A DNA stretch of 64,000 bases, from the NCBI GenBank assembly GCA_014871385.1, contig CM026424.1, positions 5,819,320 to 5,883,319 on the forward strand, given 5' to 3'. A program made the position numbers and the translations under genes. Below are positions 46,486 to 59,011 of this stretch, piece by piece; position 1 is the stretch's first letter, and every line of letters starts with the position of its first letter. Origin of the DNA: Ceratodon purpureus. Lineage: Eukaryota; Streptophyta; Bryopsida; Pseudoditrichales; Ditrichaceae. The notes below the pieces were generated by a model, which saw nothing but the letters and a program-made list of their open reading frames with translations, searched no databases and was not told the origin of the DNA.

Positions 46486-47881
46486 CATTAAATCCTTCAG
46501 CTTAAATTGAAGAAATTAAGTTCACAGCAACGTAAACATGGTTTATCCTTGTACATGGTGTACATACATTGGATTTTAGTACCTTCTTTAGGATAGGTAT
46601 TTAAGTATTAATGAAGATGAAAGAAATTTTGTAAATGAATTTGATCCTTTATTCACTAAAAGAAATGTTGCACGCCCATTCATTGCTTATTTGAGTTTGT
46701 GTAACCCATTTTGTACCATTGTTAATTATATATGGATATTTGATTAATATATTTTTAAATGTATTTACCTTGTCTACTTTAACCTACAAACTTCAAGAAT
46801 TCTTCATTTTAAAAAACAAAAAATGATGTCACTAAATCTTTTTGATTGATAAATATAAAGTTAAAGGTTTTCATTTGACTGCATAAACTTAAAACTTAGA
46901 TATAGTTAAACTAAACAAATTTGTACTTAGTTGGAAAGTCTCCAATCGCATACATTTGTCACGTTACACGTTAGTTCTTGTAGAAAAATATTAAATTTCT
47001 AGTCATTTAAAAAAAAAAACATATTTTTTCATATTAATTTAATATTGTAATAACAACTTGAATTTTGTATTTAGTTTTGTGATTATTAATAGTTTATAAT
47101 TCTTGTGTATGCCAAAAGAATAGAAAGTTGAAAAATATTAGTACAACAATTAATGAAGGAACTATTAATAGAAGAATCCTTTTTTTTAATGGAAAGATTT
47201 ACAAGTGGGTTATGAATAACTTTATATGTCATCTATATTATGATAAGTTCTACCACAATTGTCACCTAATTTTTTGTTGCAATTGACCATTGGAAGTACT
47301 ATATTCTATTATTGTTTATGAGGTAGTAGTATAGTTTGATTTGTTTCCATTTATCTTTGCCTTCTATGTCATATCTTGTTGAGCTTAATTGTGAATTAAG
47401 ATTATAGACCTTTATGCTTTGTATCCTATTTTTATAATGAGGTGTTTTGTGTTGAAATTGTATGCATTTCATATCTCGTAGTTTGTTTATTTCTTTAATG
47501 TTGTGATTCTTACATGTATATTAAAATTTTAAGTGGTATTTTTTCAATCAATTTATTATTTTCATTTTACAAGAAATTTTCTTATAAGAAATTTAAAAAG
47601 ACATTACATCCATAATTTGATACAAAATCATCTACAACAAATATGATATTAAGCAACCTAATCACAACTCTAAGGAAATAGATAGGATTTTCAAGAAAGT
47701 GGTGAAATTACAAGAAAAATATAATTTTAAGAAATGAGTATGGAAACTTTCTTAATACTGAAGCATTTATGATGATGATAGATGTATAACAAAAAAATTC
47801 AATGCAAAACCATACTGGATAATAGACACATTGTTTTTGAAAATATAGAAAAATCATATCCTTTACAACAAACCCAAAATT
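46486..47881. other. AT-rich spacer, nothing recognised
   Basis: Includes the 3' flank of the filamin-domain gene. No frame or repeat of note was found. Confidence 0.45.
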
Positions 47882-48742
47882 TTAACCCCTAAAGTTCTGA
47901 GGGTATTTTTCATCAAAACTGCCTCAAAACAGCCCCTCTTCAAAGCAAGGTGGATTTTGCAAACTTGGGGTCTTTTTTAGTACATCCAACACTAAGATCT
48001 TGGAGCTAACTTCTATGTCTACATGTCCACCAAATCTCACACACTTATTCCTCACCCATTGCAAGATCATAACGTTCAAAGAAGAAAAACAAGTTTTTTT
48101 CCCCTGCGAAGAAAGGGGACAGCAGAGTTTTGAAGGCCCAAAAAACCATTTTATAAAGTAGATGTGGAATGAATATCTCCATATTATTGTTCCTAATTGA
48201 GTTAGGTACATGTCCAAAAAATATCATATTCCAAAAAAATGTGGGAGGTTTCCAAAAAAATCATTTTCCGCTAGGGGGTATGCTGAAATTCACATACAAA
48301 GGCCGGTTTTTGACAATAAAAATAGCATATGAAAAATTCTTGGATTAAAAATCAGAACAGTGGAAACATGCTCTACTGCCTATTCTATAAATAGGAATTT
48401 TTATTTTTGAAAAATATCAAGATCTCAATTTTTGGTGGAATTTCAAAGTTTCATCTTTGGGCAGATTTTGGCGGATTTGGGGGCAGTTTTGGGCAGAATT
48501 TGCTGCATTCACAGTGGCTTAGAAAATTTCAGCAGCTGCCCAACGAGCAGCTTTTGACAGTTAAACCTTCATAACTTTTGATCCCAATGTCGGAATTGAA
48601 AAATAAAAATATGCACATGGAGCTCTCGGAACGGCACACCTCCATTTAAAATTTCAGAAAATCACAATTCAAATTGCAACCGTAGGTACATGCCCAAGTT
48701 TCAAAAAAGCCCATTCTAGGACTATTGTCCTTTAGGGGTTAA
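47882..48742. mobile_element. 861 bp TTAA-flanked non-autonomous element
   Basis: The left end TTAACCCCTAAAG (47882-47894) and the right end CTTTAGGGGTTAA (48730-48742) are perfect 13 bp inverted termini. They include TTAA, which would be the target duplication. Nothing is encoded. The interior from ~47900 to 48040 matches the copy at 41621. Its internal GC is higher than its flanks near 48400-48560, with GGGCAG/TGGCGG strings. Confidence 0.65.
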
Positions 48743-49074
48743 GATAAATAAATTATGTCAAGGCTACATGTACATATGGTGCCTTCATAGACCATTCGTG
48801 AATCTAATAAAACCAATAATTTTATTTTTGAAACTAATAAAAATTACGAAGTTTCATTAAATTATTGTGGATGAAATAATACCATGGAATTGAGGTTGTG
48901 TTTTAATGTAAAATTATAAGTTTTTATTTTATAAATGTGTAATGGATTAATGTTAATTTGCTAAATATTCTCAACAAATTAACTTTGATATTATATTGAA
49001 AGTTAAAGACTGCTTTACTCAAGATGCTACAAAATATATTCTTTTAAAAATGATTAATTAAAACTTGTTCTATG

Positions 49075-49182
<108 letters not shown>

Positions 49183-49731
49183 TTCTTAAATTAATTAAAT
49201 ACGGCTTTCAAAAATTTCATTGGAACTAGTTCACACAATGGTCTACTGACCGCTGTAAACAATTGGTGCCCAAGGCGCCTATGCATGAACATATCTATAG
49301 TCCAGTAGAATTTATAATCAATAAAAAAAATTATGTTCACTTTTTTAGAATATTTTTGTATTGACAGAGTATTTTGAGATACTAAATAACTAGTGTTATT
49401 TAAAAACTAGGGCTACGCAATGCTACGCACAACCGTCGACAAAAATCATAAACTATCATGTCCTTTGGTACAAACTCCATATTTTTTTAATTTGAAGACA
49501 AATCAAAAAATTTCACAATGAAGTTTCTATTGCGGCACTCGCGAGAAAAGTGTGGAGTCTCACATTTAGGAAGTAAATAAATAAATGTATATTTAGGAAG
49601 TTGCAAGCGAGGATAGTTTGTCGATGATCACGACCATGCCGACAGTGACGCCGACGCCGACGCCTTCCAATTCCTTTTGTAATTTTCTTGGGTAAAAACC
49701 TTCTTCGAGTACCTCGTCGACGAAACTAAAG

Positions 49732-50800
<1,069 letters not shown>

Positions 50801-51676
50801 TTAATAAGCTGGATTAGGAAATACAATTTTTAAAACGTGTATGCAAAAAAGAAAACTCAATATTGATAAAACGTTTAAGAAAATGCAAAAGATAAGTAGA
50901 TATGGATATCTTCTTTGAAACCCTATTTCTTGTCTACTTGTTGCTACTACTATCTGACACTCTTGGCAAACATAGGCTTCAGATTCTAGTTTGGCTTGCA
51001 ATGCAATCTCTTTTACCTTTGTCATTTCTAATCTTGGAATCTCTACAAGACATTTTGAACTAGTCCTATTAGGAATTTTTTTCTTGGCTTCGGAAAAATC
51101 CTTCAATGAATATTTTTCTTGACTTTGACGAAATTTCTCATTATAACATGTTTCTTCTATTGGTATAGTTTTGAAGTGAGTCGCCATATTATTTGAATCC
51201 ATTTCTGGTGGATTTGATGAAGATTGTACCATTGTTTCTTCAATATGGTGAGTGGAAAATTCACTTCTTGGTAAATCATTTGCCCAAGATCCATCATCAT
51301 TTTCTTGTATAGTGTTGCATTGGCTTTCAAGAGTTAAACTTTTTCTTTGTTTTGGTAAATCGTTTGCCCAAGATCCATCATCATTTTCTTGTATAGTATT
51401 GCGTTGGCTTTCAAGAATTAAACTTTTTCTTTGTTTCGGTAAATCATTTGCCCAAGATCCATCATCATTTTCTTGTATATTATTGCGTTGGCTTTCAAGA
51501 GGCAAACTTTTTCTTTGTTTTAATGTAACCTTGAATTCTTCTTCCAATTGTTGCAAATCCTTCAAATCAAAAAATCTTCCACCCTTTGATTTCTTATAAG
51601 CAACATTGTGAAAATCAATGGAATCTTCAATAGGGTTATTTGCATTTACCATAATTGGACTACATTCATGGACCAT
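50801..51676 (-). CDS. Unrecognised protein with three 28-residue repeats and C-terminal membrane segment
   Basis: The frame opens at an ATG at 51676 and runs 291 residues to a stop. A hydrophilic N-terminus with a Leu/Glu-rich helix (FFDLKDLQQLEEEFKV) is followed by three near-identical 28-residue units, each containing QENDDGSWANDLP. A charged region, a short Cys pair (YVCQECQ) and a strongly hydrophobic stretch (LLIFCIFLNVLSILSFLFC) come next. The C-terminus is thus a membrane anchor. The repeats are conserved at the protein level, which supports real coding, although they are also recent. No family recognised. The exon at 53326-53469 on the same strand may belong to this gene, which would make the true start lie upstream. 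Confidence 0.5.
   Translation of the reverse strand: MVHECSPIMVNANNPIEDSIDFHNVAYKKSKGGRFFDLKDLQQLEEEFKVTLKQRKSLPLESQRNNIQENDDGSWANDLPKQRKSLILESQRNTIQENDDGSWANDLPKQRKSLTLESQCNTIQENDDGSWANDLPRSEFSTHHIEETMVQSSSNPPEMDSNNMATHFKTIPIEETCYNEKFRQSQEKYSLKDFSEAKKKIPNRTSSKCLVEIPRLEMTKVKEIALQAKLESEAYVCQECQIVVATSRQEIGFQRRYPYLLIFCIFLNVLSILSFLFCIHVLKIVFPNPAY
51271..51522. repeat. Three 84 bp in-frame tandem units
   Basis: Units start at 51271, 51355 and 51439 (GTAAATCATTTGCCCAAGAT type). The 84 bp period is a multiple of three, so it leaves the reading frame of the minus-strand gene unchanged. Confidence 0.95.
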
Positions 51677-53325
51677 TTTAAGTTGTGATGTCTCACAAAT
51701 GTCAACAAGTTTGCATCATTTTAGTATGACATGTTCATCATAAACTCTTTTTATCACTGTAAAAAAGTGCAAACATTATATTCAAGAGTTTGTGTCCAAA
51801 TAAATACATAGTAAGTTAAATCTATTGACCTACATTTTGAAAATTAAGCATGATGTGTGTAAAATTATTTTGAATGTTGAATCTGTAAACATTAAATAAT
51901 CTTCAATTCATTTTTAATTTGATGTTGAACTCTACATTTTGACCTTTCAATCCTTTAAGCTTAGAATGCGTATATGAACAGACATGCCCACTGAACATTA
52001 TTAGTTAAAAAATGTATTAACTAATAAATAATGAATTTTGGAACCAATGTTGATAAACAATTTAGGTATTGAAAAAACAAATCTATCATATACATTTTTG
52101 ATAAGTAGATATGGTTATAAAAAAAATAAAAATCTTGTATCTAGGTTTTTGAATTTAAATAATTGGAAAGTGTAAATGATTTTAAGTATGCATATTTTTA
52201 TTTAAATTTAATTTTTTCATTACTTTCACTAATTCTAAATAAATCCATTACATTTTCTTTTGATAAGAATAAAACCACTGTTCCATTTGAAATTGTTTTC
52301 ATACAAAAACTAAACATGATTCTTTATGTATTTATTAAATATAATGTATTTTTTGTAAATGTATTTGTTTCTGTAAAAAAGTTTTACATTTAATACATTT
52401 AATTTTATCATCATCAAGTAATATTTAAAAATGTGAAACCACTTCAAACAACATAAATAGTTTTAGATATGAAGTTTCCAACTACATTATTAGTATTACA
52501 TGCATGTTGAAGCATATATAATGGTTATGAATTAAAAACCATTATAGTCAATGAAAAATTTACAATTTACTAGAATAGTGCTATGATTTTATATTGTGCC
52601 TTATGTGTCATTTGGAAAAGGATATTGGTTGTAAGATGATTGTTGAAGCCAAGAGCTCGGATGTATTTAGTTGAGGAATGCAATCTCTTGTTGTCATTTG
52701 GATCTAAATTGTGGCAAGAGTTGCACTATGATTACCAAGTAAAATTTGTTTCAACTCTACCTTGTCAGAGAAACTAAGCTTATATCTTCTACCTAGAAGT
52801 TTTGGAGAAATAACACTACTCACTAAGCCAATATTTCTTCAAAAGAGCAGGAATAATTTGACATGCTACGCTTAATTCTTAACTCATTTGAGCACTAAGA
52901 GACTTCGGCTTTATGCATATCAATAATGCAATATTTTTTTTTTCTATTGTCAAGTTCTGCAACTTTATTGCAAATAAAGAATTGGCTACAAAATTCCTTA
53001 ATTATCACAACTCTAAGGTAGAAAGACGAATAACTAATAAAATTGAAGCTCTTCTTATGATGAAAAAGAATACTCAGGGATTGGATAATCATCTAGAAAA
53101 TGAAGAGAAAAAAGTCAATTTTTTTGGAGTTGTATTGAAATGTCTGTGAATCTTCAAAGCTCTAAATACTATAGACTCAACAACTGATAATAGACGGTCA
53201 CATAACTAAAAGTAGGATGCTCTTCAAAACAAGTATTTATGAATTAGAACTAGAAGCAAGTAGAACACACTACCACAAGTTATACATGTGAAGTATCTAC
53301 CTTGTGTGGCACCATTATTGCTTAC
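51677..53325. other. AT-rich region between candidate exons
   Basis: May be intron or spacer. Short frames near 52.9-53.1 kb on both strands show no convincing family features. Confidence 0.35.
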
Positions 53326-53469
53326 CTTGGGATCATAGTTACTTTCATCATAGTCAATTTCTACACACATAAAACTTGTCACAAATTGACCCTTCTTAGT
53401 TATTGGTCCATCTACCTTTCTTGGAAAAAGACCCTCAACTAACCTCACAATTTCACCTTCTCTCTCAAT
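53326..53469 (-). CDS. Candidate internal exon (48 codons)
   Basis: Flanked by a good acceptor (TTGGCAG) and a perfect donor (GTAAGC), 144 bp long and open in one frame. It reads EGEIVRLVEGLFPRKVDGP then TKKGQFVTSFMCVEIDYDE. The composition is strongly protein-like compared with its AT-rich surroundings. The parent gene is not recognised. It could be an upstream exon of the repeat protein at 50801-51676 or a relic of something else. Confidence 0.4.
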
Positions 53470-54283
53470 CTGCCTTGGCAACATATCATAGTACATAAAC
53501 ACAAGAAGGTTGTACATATTTAAGTTGAAATGCACACATGTATCTCAACATGTATGTCTCACAATAAATCAACCAAAATTTTAGATGAACATCAAAACAA
53601 TACATGTTCACTTCATCTTCAATTGATCATAAAGACATTGCAATTAGATTTATGTAACCTTGTCACTTGCAACAACCACAATACGTAGCTGCTCTTACAT
53701 CCCCGTGCACAATTTTGTGAATAATATAATCATTGGCATTCAAATGAAGTTCATCCAAAAACAGACCTTCTTAAGGTTGCCCATATCTTACCCACCGGGT
53801 ATTCTACACCCATGTCGTATCTTTCACCTAAATATGAATTCATTCCTTAAATCTTTCTTACATTTCTTAATCCTAACAATTAAATCCTACCATACTCTGA
53901 GAAGCAATGTGCCGCAAAGGGGATCCTCTAAAAATCTCTACATGTCAACAGAATAATGGAGACATATGTGAGACAAAATTTAGGGACAACACATCAGAGC
54001 GGCCACCTAATCTGTAGAAATAATCCATGCAATGAATCCTTTGCATTGTTTGTGGGATTAATCGAATGAAGTACGCTAACAATCACTAGCGGAACTACTG
54101 TCGTTTTTCATTTACTATTTTAAGGATTAAGCACAATGTCGAATAGAGTTGGTCACACAAAACAAGAAAAAGAGCGCTTTTCCGCATTCTCGTGAATAAG
54201 AAGCAACAATTTTCAAATGAAAAACGACGGGTTTTGTACTAGTGAGTTCAGATCTCAGGCTCGTATAGATCTGCGCCTTCGAG

Positions 54284-55112
54284 TTATGCACTCCGAGCAA
54301 CCTTCGTCGTGCAGATTGGTGAATGGTTTTGACTCGGTTCTTGAGGTTTTGAGTAGCCGACTGCAGTATTCGCAGCAGATTGAAGAATGTTGAGGTTGTA
54401 CAAGTAAAACCCCGTCATGAAGTTCGTGAATTGCTCATACGTCTGAGTCGCTACCGGTTGCACTGTATATGTCCAGTCCACGACTGTCTTCCCGTCCTCT
54501 CCGTCATGGAACTGCACAGGAAAGCAAATAGTTGAGCATCAGCTAGCCATAAATCTTGTGTAAACCTCTCTGATTCAGTTTCCAGTAACCATGTACCGGA
54601 TCATTCAATTGCCAGAAGCATCGGGTATGTTTCTCCTGTGATTGTTGCACTTGAAGAGGCTGAGACGATATCATTATCAAAAAGTTTGTGTTATTGTTAA
54701 TTGAGTCGATTTATTGTGCTGTTATTTGAGACTCTAGAGAAGAGTTGGGAAACTTTCGGAAATGGAGACTGACCTGAGCTTGAGAGACATAGCCTTGTAT
54801 GCCGTCAGGGAACCGGAATCGATTCTCTTCCATCTGGTACTTGAGGAAGTATTTGTTCTCGTCACGCTCAAGCAGCCTCTCATAAACCCACGAATCAGCC
54901 AGAGTGCCACTGCAGTACCGAACACTTCTCGGTTCGTTTCCCTTCCCCTCCACTATATCACAAACCGCTACAGATGGGTTCCATTTGCACAGCCCTCCGA
55001 AGTCTCCGAAAATGCCCCACGCCTGCTCCACCGGACAGTCCAGAGTGACATGCACACCCCCTGACCAGAGACAATCCTCTGTTTCCGTGACGCTCTTCAC
55101 CTCCAACCCCAT
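54284..55112 (-). CDS. Bet v1/START-like small ligand-binding protein (SRPBCC; lachrymatory-factor-synthase-like)
   Basis: Exons 55112-54774 and 54511-54284 give 188 residues. The ATG at 55112 (MGLEVKSVTETED) is the first in frame; the open frame upstream lacks an ATG. The fold is recognisable from the first strand (WSGGVHVTLDCPVEQAW), the first helices (IFGDFGGLCKWNPSVA), the VRYCSGTL strand, YERLLERDENKYFLKY, and, in exon 2, TVVDWTYTVQPV with a long final helix. It belongs to the polyketide-cyclase/dehydrase type of SRPBCC proteins, which includes plant PYR/PYL receptors and lachrymatory factor synthase. The ligand is unknown. The short C-terminal tail after the helix is Ser/Pro-rich. The length is normal for the family. 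Confidence 0.85.
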
Positions 55113-56428
55113 CAATCCCGAGGTCACAAAAACCTCCTCCCTCACCACCTCACAAACCTTACAAACAGAATAATATGTTCAAAATTCGACAAATCACTTC
55201 GAGCTAGTCTGGTGTTCAAATCACAGTCTAGTGTTCAAAAACAATTTCAGTCAATTGCAACAAAGTTGTGTCAAAATTTGCACAAGTAGGGGCATAAGCA
55301 GGCAGCTAGAACTGAAAACTGGTTATGGAATGGAAGACCTTCCATGAGTTGTGGCCAATAAATAGACTGGCACAAGAAGGGTGATCAAGCATTCCGCGGT
55401 TTCGACAGGAAGCGCGTGAGCCTCGGAGCCAAGTTAGACCAGGAGCCTATCTCAGTGTCAAGAGCGTGTTGCGGTAGTTGGAATCATAAAAGTTTGTACT
55501 TTGTATCGGAAAATGTATTTAATATAAACGGTGCTAAAAAGCAAGAGTCTCCACCAGTAACTCGTGAGTACAGTAGGCAACAGAAATTTCATGGAACTGT
55601 GCAGTCAGTAGCTCACTCTCCAAGGCATGAGTCCCTGCATTCGGAATACCTGGACAACCAGACTCAACTTCTGATCTGGGCAGATTTTTTGTTACAGTCG
55701 ATCTAACATCAGTATTTTATTCTTTGTTTGTTTCGAAAAATATGTATATAAAAAACCAGTCACCCACTGAAGAATACAAACACAATGTTCAATGCAGTAT
55801 ATTGGAGATGAAGAACCCAATTCGGTGGAAATGTATACTACTGATATTGGAGCTTCATGTGACCGAAGCAAATCATTCAAAGGCTGGGATACATTGGTAA
55901 AGTATTTACACCAACACCCTGCACTGTTATTTAGTACGGACAAATATAACCTCATAAAAAAATATACAACTATACACCGCAAGTAACCTTGCTTATTCTC
56001 TTTACATCCTCCACTACGAACACAAAGCTTCAGATGCCTAACCTGAACATGGTAGCCATATCATAAGGGTGTGTTTCCATGTCACAATCGTTTATAAAAA
56101 ACTTCCTCATTCCTGTGAGTCTCAATATTCTTCAAAGCTGACCCTCTCTACTTTTTGGCTCATCACTTGAATGAGACTCCATAAATAGCTCCTGCTTCAA
56201 GCTAGACTCACCAACAGCTTCACTAAATTCATTCCGGAGAAAACTAAATTAGTTGTCCAAATCCAGGGAGACCATGGATCGTGGCAAGGTTGACTGAAAT
56301 CCTAACGCTACAACAATTGATCAAAATAAGAGCCTGAAAATCCTCTCTGCCATCCAAAACTCTGCACCAAAAATGTGTGGAATGAAAAACTCATCAACTG
56401 CTCCGAACACTCGGTAGACACAGCTGAT
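55113..56428. other. Upstream region of the SRPBCC gene and protease 3' flank
   Basis: No family-like frame on either strand. An acceptor-like TTTGTAAG just before the SRPBCC open frame leaves open an upstream non-coding exon. Confidence 0.4.
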
Positions 56429-59011
56429 TCATCGTCCAACGCAGCTCTTGGGCACGAAGCCAAGTTGACGGCCAACGGTGTCGTAATAGACCTGGAAGTT
56501 TTGCTGCTGCACGCTGCCGATGATGGTCACGTCCGGGGATTCCACCATGGAGAAGCAGTAGGACTGCGAGCTCTCGAGGAAGATGAAGTAGTTGGACGCC
56601 GGGAGCACCATGTCGCCTCCTTCGAAGTGGAAGGTCATGGCCGGGACATTTGGGACTTGGCCGTTGACAGTTCCCCCAAGGCAGAGATCGAGGCCCGAGG
56701 TGTCGTCGGTTTTGCGCGGATAGGATTGCGTGGAGGCGTTCATGGCGGCGAGGACTTCTTCGTAGGCAGGTTTCGCCAGTTGGGTCACCGTGGTGCCTGA
56801 GTCGAAGATGGTGCCGGCGCCGCCGACGGGGTCGATGTCGAAGACGGTAGAGGAGATGTTGAGGAGTGTGGTGCCCACGGTGATGCCGTTGAGCTTTACG
56901 TAGTAGTAGGTGGGGATCTTGGGGTTGGTGAGGAGAGGGAGGTATTTCACGTCCGGGAGGGTGGGCGTGGCGGCGTCGCCGAAGAGTAACGGGCTAGTTT
57001 GGGTGGGTGGGGCGAGCCAGTCGACGAGGCAGTAGGAAAATTTGCCGTTGAAGACGGTCTTGAGCTGAGAGGGGAATGACAAGTTGCCTTGGCCTAATCC
57101 CAAGATTCCGTCTGCTCCTGCAAAGGAGCCCTCGTTGTCATGTCCACAGCCAAATGCAAAATTCGGAACCTGTAACAAAAGCACAACTGATTCAGCAATA
57201 TAAGAATTGGCTAATTAGTCTAGAACAAATTCAATGCATGATGCTTGTTAGTTAGGACATTCCTGGGACTTTGGCACGAATGGACAAACCTTTAAGATTA
57301 TGCCATTTACACATTCTGAGCGATCAATATGTCCTATGACAATGTGGTAGTTTTCTTGCAGGCAGTAACTGAAATTTCACGTCGATAACAAGCAGAGAGC
57401 ACGATTGACAATGTGAGAATTAATGCCGACATAGTGAATACCACCTTCGGTGACAGTGATGTGTATAATGAAGTAATGTTGATATCAACACGTCACAAGT
57501 TACCTGTTGCTTTTGTCCGTTAATGCCATCCATGGTGATGATGTCATACACGAAGTCCCCTGTCGTGAGGGAGCCATCACCGTAAGAGTACCAATAGACG
57601 CATGTCGTTTCGTTGCACATGGGATATGGGAGGCCATTACACTGCGCACTGCCGCAGGATAGCTGCGAAGATGATATATCAAGCCTTTGAGTGAAATGTA
57701 TGATCCTTCAAAGGAACCCTGACAGTAAGAATATGAATGCGTTTGATTAAGAGGTCAAGTGTAGGTGTACCTTGGTGAACGATGTCGAATTGTTGGGAAG
57801 AAATAAGGAATCGTTTTGGGCGAAGCACTTGCCGCAAGGAGAGCACTGTACCCACGTAAGATCACTGCCTGTGTCGACGATGACAGAGAACACACGCTCC
57901 GGGGTCCCCAATCTCACGGTGGCTAAGTACTCGCCCCTCGCTGCTGCAACAGGGGCTGTGAACCCCCCTGCATGTCAACAGAAAAAACATCAATACAAAT
58001 TCACACATAAGTCAGTCGATGTTGAAATGGCCATACATACGATTATGCATTGACGAGTTTCATGATCAAACTAGAACGTATTAATCTTCACTGGACTAAG
58101 AAATCCCACATCGATTAAGTCAAGAACAATATGCATTCAGTACCTACGCGGTCCCTCTTGAACCGGAACAGCTGCAACTTGGTGCCACTGAGCCTGCAAA
58201 GAGTTGCATTCGCACTATCCATCAAGAATTAACTACAGCTTTCAGAATGGGCCAACTTACTCTCTCGCACATTGGTGGAATGTTATCTTCAGAAATTCCA
58301 ACTCATACAGTTTTCTTCAGAAATTCTAACTCGTACAGAAAAAATGATTGGTACTCAGAATTGCGCCGACAACACTGGTGCGAAGTGGCACTAGACAACG
58401 ATAGAGCTGGAACAAGAAGACCTAGCCATGGCGTTCGATCAGCTTGAGTATCTCTACATTTGTTGGCATTCGTGATAGACCGAAACAGAGATGTAGCACA
58501 AAGACATTGAAATGTCCGAGCATGAAGTGGGATGGTAATGATCTAGGTTACCTGCTGCGGTGCTGCTTGGAGGTACAGTTGGCGTCTCTCCCGCCTTTGA
58601 TCCTGCACCGCTATGCACCCGAGGGCCCTTCCTCACTTCCTGCGCCCTGAGGGAGCTTCTGTGCACAGCGCATCGGAGTCGCTGATGGTCGCTATGACTA
58701 CCGTCCCCTGTTTTCTGCAGCCCACAGGGCATCTCGATCCTCTGCATCTCAACCTTGACGCCATGGCTATGGGTCTTAGCATGCAAGAGTGCTCGCCGTG
58801 AGGGTTGGGTTTCCATTGTGCTTGTGCCGCCCACCTGTTGCAGAAGCGAGTCGACATTGTTGACGGGTAGTGTCCGATGTGTCACGGCGCCGGGTGATGG
58901 TACAGCAGGGAGAGAGTGAGAGGCTTGAGGAAGAGCTGAGAAGCAGAAAATTGCGGTAATCAGAAGAGCTTTGGCTTGCCGCATGGTGGCACGGTTTCGA
59001 TGATATTCCAT
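56429..59011 (-). CDS. Secreted plant aspartic protease (pepsin family A1, nepenthesin/CDR1-like)
   Basis: Five exons are visible: 59011-58552, 58193-58144, 57967-57771, 57662-57504 and 57169-56429, about 535 residues. A signal peptide (MRQAKALLITAIFCFSALP) starts at the second ATG, 58984. The propeptide includes HQRLRCAVHRSSLRAQ. The first catalytic Asp is in VDTGSDLTWVQC (exon 3) and the second in FDSGTTVTQL (exon 5). The plant-specific Cys-rich insert (CGSAQC..CNETTCVYWYSYGDG) and GCGHDNEG are present. Exons 2-5 fit in phase. The junction of exon 1 (phase 1) with exon 2 (needs phase 2) does not close with the obvious borders, so a tiny exon, another donor or a frame error is possible. Family members act outside the cell or in the endomembrane system in defence and development. 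Confidence 0.85.
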
